Program-made: the position numbers and the translations under genes
NCBI GenBank assembly: GCA_964036045.1
Contig: OZ038385.1
Location: 56,905,919 to 56,969,918, forward strand
DNA from: Eutreptiella sp. 'Long Island Sound 2002'
Taxonomy: Eukaryota; Euglenozoa; Euglenophyceae; Eutreptiales; Eutreptiaceae
Direction of reading: 5' to 3'
DNA length: 64,000 nt
Shown here: positions 26,301 to 37,500 of the stretch, one piece after another
Numbering within the stretch: the first letter of the stretch is position 1
How the letters are laid out: every line of letters starts with the position of its first letter
The notes under the pieces: generated by a model
Seen by the model: the letters and a program-made list of their open reading frames with translations, nothing else
Databases searched by the model: none
Told to the model about the DNA's origin: nothing

Positions 26301-29300
26301 CCGGAGGGGGGGGCACCCAGAGGGAGTGCTAGGAGGTTCCCCGGGGGGCGTAAAGGGGGGGGGGGGGGGTCAGGCGCCTCTGAACAGTTGGGTTTGCGGC
26401 CCAGGTGGCCTGACTCACGCACTGCCCCTAGTGACGCTGTGAAATGCAGTGCCACAGTGTCACCCCCTGCTTCGGTTCTTGGGAGGCATGAGAAAGAGAA
26501 TACTGGATCTTTGAAACATGAGCAAGCGGAATGCACAAAAGCAAGGGGGGGAGGAACAAGTGAGGATATGTGTTAGTGGACACCAGAGGAGAAGGAAGCG
26601 TTGAAACTAGGCAAACTCTGCACTCCTCCTGAAATCTCAAATGTATTCTGAGCATTTTGAGTGTACACACATAGGGTGGGAAAACATTTTTACCCCATGC
26701 TGTATGCTCGGAAAAAAATTCACTGCGCCGGCAGTTTTCCCCAAAATCTCAAATGGCAGAACAACAGGTACGAGCACTTTTGGGGGTCTGGGGTGGGGTG
26801 GGGTGGGGTGGGGTGGGGTGGGGTGGGGTGGGGTGGGGTGTCAAAATTCGAACAGGCCACCCCCTTTGGGGCGTACAGACACATGCCCATCAACAGCAGG
26901 TGCAACATCTTGACAAAGCACACCTCCCAGTTGCCGTACAAGAGTTGGCTCAATGACGAAGTTGCCATGTAATCGGCTACAACTTGCAGGTCAATGTAGA
27001 ATGCATCCAGAGAGCTGTGCGGCGGCAGATATGCACTTGGGTGGAGCAGGCACATACCAAAGTGTGGTGCAGACATGGACACAGGGCATCATAGACTGGG
27101 TCCAAAGAGAGGGGGCACGGCTGCCTACATTTGTGAGTGTGTAGCGCAGTGCACATAGTGTGCAGTGTGCAGTGTACATACAGTGTATATAGTGTAGTCA
27201 CATGGAGATATTCCCGGGAGGTGGGAAGCTGAACACAAGTTTTGGTTTACCTTCGTTCCTGGGTTGACTACCCACTGTGCATGCATTGCACCACACACGC
27301 TGCACACTTGCACACTGTACCAGCACGAACACCACGGGCGGCAAAGCTTCCAGAACACCATTGTGAGACTGCCAAATGGTCCTCAAACCCATCAAGAAAG
27401 CTTTTTTGACCCATGCTTGATCTTTCCATTTCCAGGCATTTTTGGATCTGATTGAGGCAAATTGGGCTGTTCTCATGCACCAATATTCATCTTCTTGATG
27501 CCTCTTCTTCATGTTTTGAAAAATTGCCATTGCTGCCTACGTGTGGTTGCAAACTAGGATTTTTTTGTTTGGCTTTTCAGGAATTAAGCATGCGTGCTTT
27601 ACAACGCCGTAGGTAAAGAGAACCCACCCTTCATAACACATGCAGCTTCCCCTGGCCATTCAAAAACCCATTGGCAAGGACGCAAATAAAATTAGACATT
27701 CTTTTCCATTTAGCCTTTTTGCCAGTGGTACAGCTTTTTTGATGGGCAGTGGTACCTTGGGCACATCATTGGAGTGATTAGTAATTTTCATGTACAAATG
27801 CTCATGAAATCCTCAGGGCATCGTGCTAAATTTAGGTCAAAGAGGGGCATCGGTTTGACCGGTGCTTGCCAGTATCACCTCCATTGCTGCTTTCTCAACC
27901 TCATTGCACTTGACAATATGTGGGCATCAATCTGAGTCGGATCAAAATGTGACCACCACGGTTTCATTGTCTTTTCTTTTCTTTCCTTCGTTTCTTGGGC
28001 CTTTCTGTCCGATCTCCTAAAATCTCCCCAAACGTGATATTGTCCGCCTACGGCAGATGATGCCTTTTTTGCTGGTGTTCACTATGGGTCTACATTGTCT
28101 TCCACAAAGCCCCACAACTGAATGAATGAATGAATGAAATGCCTCACCACCTCTTCGTTCATTATGCAATGCTGTTGGATGCTAGCATCTTGTCATTAAT
28201 CTAGACTTTGTGTGGGGGGGTTGGAAGTGGACAATGCAAGCCCCTCGGCAATCTGCCATTTGCTTCTGGCGCCACTGAGGGGTGGCGCAGTGTCAGAGTC
28301 CGCTGCTGCGCAGGTGGTCCTGTTGTTAGGTCTAGGCTCCACATCCACACTGCCGTTGCCCAAGATGCCGTCGAGCTGGCATACCGAAAGAGGAGGGCTG
28401 AAGGCATGGGAATTCTTTATCAGCTGGTTCGGGTCTGAACACTGCATGCTGCTTCTGGTACCCTTGTGTTCATGAATGATGGCATGTCCATTCACCCGTC
28501 AGTGGCACTTTGGAGGCCGGGCATTGTGCGCATGCTTTGTTTCACTTATGGAGGAGTCACCAGGGAAATGGGCCACAAAAGCTTGCTACCAAATGTGCTT
28601 ACGGACCAGCTGGAATGGTGTAAAAGTAGCGATTGTATTTCCTGGACACGAAATCTTGCAGCCCCCCACAAAAAAAACCCGCTTCTGCTCGGTGCTTATC
28701 CGAACAAATAGCATCAGGCGGCGACTGGTGTTCAAGCCACATACGTTGGTCACTCACTGTATTTACTGTAAGGGCTGTACTTACATGCCTCACTCAAGAT
28801 GCGCTGTTTGGAGTCAGGTTTTACCTGGTCAGTGGAGTCAGCAACAAATCAATGGATTTTGGAGTTGTGTCGAAATGAACGCCGGTCAACTCGCAGTAGT
28901 ATGTACCTGAAGGCAAGCGAGCACAGTGGAACAAAGTGTTGTCTGCATCAGCAACCTCAAAACATGTGCCAAGAAAGAAGGGTAGTAAGACACTGACACG
29001 CAGCGTGGCCCACTGCAAGAAATGTCCAACCACCCCAAACTCCTGTTACCGTGCAAACCCATGTGCCTCGCCCCCCCCTGCCCACGGCCAGCACAGGGAG
29101 CAGGAAGGGTCACCTGAGACAGTCAGCCACACTCAGGGCTCAGGAGAACGCTCTGAGTGAGTGTTCACGGCCCAAACCGCATGTACTATCCAATGGGTGA
29201 AGCATCCCAGTCTCCGCCTCAAAGCATGCACAAACACAGGTTCGCATGCGGGGGGGGGGGGGGGGATAAACAAACGGCGCAAAAAAAAAACAGTCCTTTG

Positions 29301-29384
29301 AGTGTGGGTTTGCCTTGTCAGACCGCAAACAACAAAATTTTCGCCAGTGGGCGCATTTCGGGAAAAAAATGGACACTCAGAAAC

Positions 29385-29436
<52 letters not shown>

Positions 29437-31526
29437 GCGTGCACACACACACGCACACACATACGCACGCCTGCACGCACGCACGCACACGTGCCCGCAA
29501 CGACGCATATTTGCTTTGCTCGAAAATCAGGCACTCAGATCATACTTGAATGCAATGTACATGGGGTCGCTGCGCCTCCAGCAATTTGATAGCTCACACC
29601 GGCGGAGGCACTCACATGTGTAGCACTGACCAGCAGCGTCTCGCCTGCTTGTGTGGGACCATTTGCACTGTGAAGACACAGCAGATGCATCTACTGTGAA
29701 CAACGTCAGCGATGTTGCGAAATAAACAAATGGCACAACCCAAACACCTCTGGTTTTCACTGCGTCCCGAGCCCCCTTGCAATGTACCTCGTGACTACCT
29801 GCAATGTACGAGTGTGTGCCCTACAGCAAGCAACACCCCCACACCTGACATTCACGGTCAGTGTTCTTGGTGTTCCAGGTTCACCAATCATTGGTGCAGC
29901 ACTGACAACGGCATCGAAAATACCTGAGGCACAAAGTGAGGCAACAAGAACGTCATGGCTAAATCTTGAAAATGCTAAAACGAGGTCCAACGGGGGCGCA
30001 CCATGCACTGTGCGCAAGTTCAGCCGTTTTGGACCTCCAATCAGGAGTAAGGGGAGCGCAGGCCACCGTAAATGCATTGTTGTGCTTTGATCCCCCTCTT
30101 TTTTCAGTGGGGATGTGTAGATACGCTGGGCGAATGACACTTGAGGCAAAGCTCCAAGGAAGACGAATCAGCCGCAAGGAAATTCAACACCACTGCCTCA
30201 GCCGGCCGCGCACGCCTGACCCAAAGTTCCCAAGCATCCCCTCCCAAAGATCCATTGTTACTCGCATAGTGCGGGCTGGATCACCTCAAGCATTTAAGGA
30301 GCTGCGTCCTCATATGGTACGTTTTTCTCTTCAGCTTTTGGCCCCTGCATGTGGTTGGTGGGTCTTGGGGTGGTTCCGGTACAGTCACTGATGACGGGCG
30401 CTTGCGCATGTGCTGTACGGAAACACTTTAAATGGTGTGACAGATCTTGTGTTGCCTCCCTGCCATGGTGAAGAGCAGGTTGGTCGGCATGACTCAAGCG
30501 TGTAAAAGATGTCTGTCATTTGAGTTTGATGAATCTGGTGTGCTATGGCAGTGCACATGGCTGTGTGTAGTGGCAGCCGAGACGAATGTCACGAGAGGCC
30601 AGTGCCACTACTGGAAATGTGGGTCAGTAACGGCGAGAGAGAAGAAAGGCCAACCAATCAAAGACGCGTTCGTCATCCAGACGTACGGTGTGAAATACTG
30701 TGCCTCCATTGAGAACGTGATGTCCAATGCGCCGAGGGCAGTGGCATCTCTCACGAAGAAGAAATAGATGGTATTGGCAGTGACCTGTGCAGAGGCAGAA
30801 ATATGCTATTGGAAAATCCAATTACTGGTTCTGCCAACAAATCCGAATACCCCCCCCCCCCCCCCCGCATTGAAGGGGATTCGCTCCTCAAAAGACGAAA
30901 CGTACGTGCACCCGGAAATCCCGACCGGCATACTCGTCCTCCAGCCTTTGTGGTAACCCCCCTTCTGCACGAGAAATCGTCTCTTGTGAATCTTGTGGGC
31001 CACATGCGATGCACTACCTTCGATTGGTCTGGCACGTCCAATATTCACACTTCATTCAATCTCTTATTCCACCTGGTCCTGGGGGGTTTCAACAGCAAAT
31101 GGTGCTGGAGATATTGTTGTTCCTTCAACAGAAGAAGGACAAATCACAAACAATCCTTTTCCACTTGCGCACTCCGCCGCATGCTCCCGCCGCCGCTTCG
31201 TTACATTCCCCCAAAACCTTGAGATGGGCGACATGGGGGAGTACGCACCAGCGCTCAAGGGCTTGCCAAGGATTCACTAAGACGCCGTGCTACTTCGGAA
31301 CCATTTGTGATTTATCGCAAAACCAGATTCCATCGACCAACGCCAAAGTGCCAAAGTGCTGTGCTGGCATTTCAGATTGCGGATTGTTCCTTATCAGTGG
31401 TGAGCAGTTCCGATGACCTTGGCAACTTCCACAGCGATCGCTGGCATACGACATCTCGACGGCTCTGTCGCAGCAATATTGGGATTTCGCCTGGAGCACT
31501 CGCTGCTCTTTCCCCCCTCTGTGTGC

Positions 31527-31566
<40 letters not shown>

Positions 31567-34500
31567 TGACGCCCAAGCATTCCAATCATTGCTCAAACTG
31601 CGAGGTTCAACATTCCTACATCCTACATCCATGTGTGTGTGTGTGAGTGTGTGTGTGTGTGGTTGCGCAGGGGCTTAGTGTCATGCAACCAAAAGCTCAG
31701 GGATGACCTGAGGCATGGTACCTGTCGGGCAAGAATGGATATGAGCATGGAGAGGCATGCAATTTGCATACGTTCATGGGCGAAATGCTTGCTAGATCGC
31801 AGAAGAAGCGATTGGAGCTCATCATTGTGCAGTTGGATGCCGTCTCGGACATGTTGTGGGTGCTCCAGCGCACAGTACCGCCAATCAGGGTATTCGACCA
31901 CTGCACTACTACGTATCCATTGGTATCAATTTGCTGCGTGGTGTTGAACATCAGGGCCCAGGCCGCAACTTGGGACACAACCTGCGTGGGCTGAAGAGAA
32001 AGAAAAGAAACGATGGTGGCAACAGGGAGGCACGGGCATGGGGAGGGGACATATTGTGTGAAAGAACACACGGAACAAAAAGCAAACGTGTCGCAACAGA
32101 GAAACTGCAACCCAAGTTGCAGGCTGCGATTCATTCCCCGAGCTGCAGGGTGGGTGCAATGAGGGGTTCTGAAGCTTGCACCAAAAATGAGCGAAACTCT
32201 GTGGCTGGCAACACCAATGTGATCCAACATTGGATTGTGTTGCACAGCCCCGGCTATTTGGCCTGAAAATGCCCTTTGAGTCCGCGTTGGGTCCGTTGAC
32301 TAGAACCCATACATACCTGGAACAGCATGGAGCACACACGAACAACCCTCACCTGTGGCTGAATGCTATGGTGCTTGCAATGCTGGAGCAACACTGCCAG
32401 GCAAAAATTGACACGTCCAATAACCAAACAAAGTGACGTTTCCCCTTCCAATAAGGGACCTAATTCGACTGTGGTTTGGAACATGCAGGTACGGCTTCTG
32501 CACACCCTGGCAGAGCAATTCCATACAAATGCCCAGGAGGAAAATTCAAGCACAACAATCTGAGGCATATTTCTCTGGTGGTCACTCCACAAGATGTATA
32601 GAGACATCTCAATTTCTGAAAATGGCACACAATCCTTTTCCGGTCCAAACCACTGGTGCGTCAGAGGACTACTGACCCCTGCACTATGATCAGTCAACAA
32701 CATCTCCTCTTGCCCACCCTCTAACAAGGCGGATGTACCTCAATCAACATCACATCCACGAACCGGCCGTACTGTGATATCGGAATCATCAACTCTCGGA
32801 TTGGGAGAAAATCCGCGTGCACTTCCACATCCAAGCTGCCGTCCCCTGACGAAACGAAGAAACTCGCTTCCTCACCCTTCATACGCTACCGCAGCAGAAA
32901 CTGTATTCAGCTCATTGGAACATACTGCTGGCGTTGGGCCACCGATGCGGCTGCCTAGAGCTGAGTTTTACAGAGTCCCGCAACAGATGTGAGTGGGTCC
33001 TTGTGGCAGATGTGGTTGTGTCCGAGCCGCACATCAGATATGGCAAACTTCTATCTACTGAGGCACATGGACTTTCAATTGCCTATGGAGCGCCCCTGCC
33101 AAAGGGCTCAAATATCCGGTGACCAAAACCACGCACATGAGTACCTGCAGCTCCAACCGCCGTCGTAATTGTGCAACCTTTCCAGCTGCACAACCGTGTA
33201 ATGCCCCATAATGGCCGGCCATGGGAACCACAGTACTGACGGGCTCACCCCATCAAATATGACGTTTCGGGCCCCGGACCGACCGGGGCCCAAAGCGCGG
33301 CCCTCAGTGGGTTTCGGAGGTTCGGCCTCTCCCAAACAAAGGACCGGGTGGCCCTGCCTATGGACCACAAAGCCGACTCTTTTGTGTGCCTTGCTGTTCC
33401 CGCGTGTCCGGGAAAAGGGGCGGGTTTTCACCATCAAGGCTCCATCCGTGTGTGTTGGGGGGGGGGTAAGAAGGTCCAAGCTCAGTCCGCCACGCAGTCT
33501 GTGCCTAAACCCAATGCAGCACCACTGCCATAAACCACAACGGCGGAGTAGGTTTACCAGTCGATACATTCGGGTTTACGCACTGGTACAGGGGTGCATG
33601 CGTTTTGTGGAGACGTGCCTCCAGGCTTTGTGCGGTTGTGGTGATCTATGTGTATGGGGAAAGAGCAGTACAGTGCGTGTTGTGATGTGCAGAGTGCACA
33701 GCGTGCAAAAGGCCAAATGCTCGCACACGTCGCACCAGCTCGGTCCCAATATCAAATCTTGATGATCCTTGGGGTTTAGGTTAGGGTCAGGGGTTGGTGG
33801 CAGCCCTCTTTGCACGTACTCTCAGGAAAACCACACATCTATCATATCAGCAACATGTAGTGGACATGCACGTATCGGGGCCAGACCCATAAAATGTAGT
33901 GCAATGTGCCCCATCAATCTAGCCCCCTGCTCAAATGCTCCAAGACCTTGCTCTCGTGTGCCCACAAAAAGCCATGAGATATGGCGTAACCCTACCGAGG
34001 CAAACTGCAATGTAGTAAAATCTTACTGTGGCATATTTTGCCCTCTCTGGCGTCTGCCTCAGTGGGGCGTTTATGAACTTGTTCGAGACTGATTTGGTTC
34101 GAATCGAATGCGAATCCGGGAATAAAATGGCGTGTGGCAAATAAGCGCTCTGGCCATGCCGCAGGTCGCTTCTCACACTATTGAATTCGGCTGGGGTTTC
34201 GCAGCCTCAATCTGCCTCCGATGCCCAGTGCCTGCCCCGCCGCTCTACCTCCCTAGACACCCCTTATTGATTTTCTGCCCATTTCTGACCACACGAATCC
34301 TCCCCTCCTCTCATAGCGGAAGTGTCGAGCAGATACCATAAAGGCCAGCAATCCCGGCTGGGGTCGCCTTCAAGGCCACCATGGTGGCATTGTGTCCAAA
34401 ATGATGCCCGAACAAATCGCACACATAGAATTCTCCAGCGCGTCGACACGAGGTGCTGTTCGTGCCGTTGTTGATGGTCCAACTGACACCATCGGCCGTC

Positions 34501-37500
34501 ACTGGAGGGAAAAAAGCACAAATGGTGGGAAAATTCATTCACCATCACTCACTTGAGATCAGCGACAAAATATATCTTACTGATCAAATTTCGCTTGCAT
34601 GGCACGATGCACAACATGCACCTCTACGAAGCATACGCCAAAAATTGGCCCGTGCTCGCCTCAAGCAAAACTTGAACACAACACGCGGTCCCCATCGTGT
34701 CTTTTCGTCACAACGCGCACCAAAGACTCCCAGGTAGGAAGAATGAGACGAAAAATATCGCTTTTCGACTCGCTTGATCTGAGCTTGCTAGTGCCAATAT
34801 GTAAACTGGTACACCTTGCAATCTTGAGCGCAAGGAGTTGGGAGGCAATCATGTAGAGATCGATTTCTGGCATTACTCGCTGTCACCACCATCACCAAAA
34901 ATAAAAACCGACAGCAGAGCAGAAGAACACGAAAAAAAAAAGCATTGCAAGTTGTTGCTTTCCATTGTTTGCGGCTCTTAGCGCCCGCGCAAGCCCACGC
35001 GGGCGGAAGCGCCCAATAGTCTTTGTTGTGGTATCTGCTGGTGCTTTGGACTATGATTCTCGAGATCCTAACAAGCCCCCCAAAAGCTGAAGGTTTGTGC
35101 AAGCTACACTCGGTGCTGGTTTTCTGCTTTTGCCTATGTCATTCCGGGGTCGCCGCTCAAGCCCGGTCTCCTCGCTAGGCTATCATGGGTCAACCAGCTT
35201 CCGTTGGCCTGGGGGGCACTTTATTCGCCATGGCACAAACGTTGGCTGTGGTTTGCGCATTGCCTGCAACCCCCTTTCAAGTAGAGGCGGGCTACGTTTT
35301 CGCTGGTTGCTTGGGGTCATTGATGTCGTTGGCCTCGTTGTATGCGGCGACCATGGCCTCATTCTTGATCGGCCAGTTTCTGGCGCGCAGTTGGGCTGAG
35401 ATGATTGAAAAGCGGCCTTTTCTTATTTTTAATGTGCTATGCAACATAACATAGGAATCGGTATGTCACAACCAATGCTCCCCGTCCTCTCGGTGTACAC
35501 AATGCCTACTCACTCACAATATCCCCTGCGAAGCTCGCAGCGCGAGTCGGGTGGGCGGTACATACCAGCGTACCAATCATGTTTAGCCCACAACATACCG
35601 TGACATAGATAGCACAGCCACACGAAACAAATTTCATTCCAACAACTCGACAGTAATAGCAGCGACATTTGCCAGCGTTGCCATAATGCCGCGCGAGTTC
35701 CGTGGCACAACACCTCGAGCAACCCCCCCCCCCCTTTCCCCAAGGCATGGGACGGCAAGGGCCCTTGTAGCATGCATTCCCACCCTTTAAAAGCCCATGG
35801 CCTCATATAGTGCACGGCCTGCAAAATAGAAGAGAATCAAAACTTGGTTGAAGCCCACCGAGGAACGCACATTTGTTTGCAGAAGAAAAGGCAAAAAAAA
35901 CCCCTCGTGTTCCTCGTGTTTTTTTCTTGGGAGTAGTTGCGCCGAATGGCCGGGAGATTGAGGAGCATCACGAGTCAGCGTTTATCATGGGGCGTACTTG
36001 TATTTGGTGTGTGTAAAATTCATCGATTTACAAGTGTGCGAGCAACAATCGAAGCTGTCAATGGCAGACGTTGGTATGCTGCTGATACATTTCTGACGCA
36101 CACCACCCTATCACTGTTTGAGGCTAAATTCGGGAGCAACGTTCTTGTATTTGGTCGATTCCATCGATTTAATAGTTTACAAACAACAGTTGACAACTGT
36201 CAATCACAGACACCAGTACGCTGCGGATACAATTCTGACACATCAAGGAAAAGACATGGGCAAGTGGCGAAAGCCCAATAGGCGCTGCCAGCTTCAGACA
36301 GCAATCCATCCAGCCCCCCCCCCCCCCCCCCCGCAACGGAGGTCCCCAAGAGCGTTGAAAAAATGTTCAACACGAGAACGGAATCAATCCACCTGTGTGT
36401 GGGCAAACACACCTCCTTGAGCTCTAACAAGCAACGCTTCTCCAGACGTGGTTGGCGCACTTGCCGAAATGAGCATTGTTATGGTCCTCAGGTCGCCGGG
36501 AAGGGCTTCAAGCGGTGTGACAGTTGTTGTGACATTCAGTTGCCCTGTTGACACGGTGCACAATTAGGTTGTTTAAGACCCCAAAGTTGGCTGTCGTTGC
36601 GAAACGCACTTGCGATTCGACATATCGAGAAGGTGCACACCGATGGCGGTGACATTCGGAGTATAAACATAGTCAGTCCAAGTGTTTGCCTTCAAGGTGA
36701 ACTCAAGAGGAAGGGCCCCGGTGGTCGCATCTATGTGAGCGCAATGCACACGATTCAGCCGTGTTCGTAAATTTTTATACGACGCAACACTTCCAACGAA
36801 CCCGAAACGTTGCTGCAGTGTTAGTTTGCTTTTGGTAAAACGGCTGCAACTTGATGCCACTTACTGCATGTTCGAAATAGAATTGGCCCAATTCTGGCAT
36901 CCTGCGGAATTTGCCTTAGGTAGGGTATACTTGCAACGGCAGTTCACACGATGGACATTTTCATCCAGACGACACGTTTGCTTCAAAAGGGTGCAGCTCG
37001 TGCAGGGTGCAGCTTCCACTTCAAGCCAGTGAGTATGCACATGGTGGACAGGGCCCCAGTAAAGAAAAGCTCGAGCAAGAGCTAAGCCGTGCGCGGGGCC
37101 TGTCAACGTCGACAAAATACTGTGCCTTTCTAATAATAAGGTTGACGTGTGATCCCGCAGTGTGGTACGTGTTCCAATTTCAAGTGGAGCTGGCACGTAT
37201 GTTGCGTTCGTGTTGAGTTAGGCAGCATGTTTTCGTGCACTGGCGCAACATAGTGTCACTGATCACGTGGAGCATTAAGCACACCTGCTCCGTACCACAA
37301 ATAGACAGTAGACGGGGTGCCGGCGTTGAACGTCATTGAGCTCAAGTCACACTCTACAGAAGAGGCAAGGATGACACTCCCATATCTCAATCTCCCATCC
37401 CAAGTACAACAAAATATTGAAAACCGATGCAAGCAGATTTTCCTCAGCCGATACCTGTAGCATTTGAGCCCGCGTTCGCGGGGCAACCGTTGGCCGCAGC

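Larger units (their letters stand above)
26238..26876. mobile_element. TIR-bounded segment containing an orphan domain exon
   Basis: GGCCTGTTCGAATTTCGATA with flanking CAAGGGGGG (26,238-26,274) recurs inverted at about 26,837-26,876. The interior has a (GGGGT)n array and a stretch similar to 1,480-1,530 (TTCTGAG.ATTTTGAGT). It lies in the intron between exons 15 and 16. Confidence 0.5.

Noticed and set aside
28210-28375. Two overlapping minus frames that resemble parts of the domain (LDLTTGPPAQQRTLTLR or GILGNGSVDVEPRPNN)
   Set aside because: Neither is needed: exon 14 joins exon 15 in phase with the expected domain order, so this lies in an intron.
29302-29589. Frames of His-Thr repeats
   Set aside because: Translation of a CA/GA microsatellite.
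29966-30391. Plus-strand frame with RRISRKEIQHHCLSRPRTPD
   Set aside because: Looks mildly protein-like but has no recognised motif and lies in an intron of the opposite gene; too weak to call.
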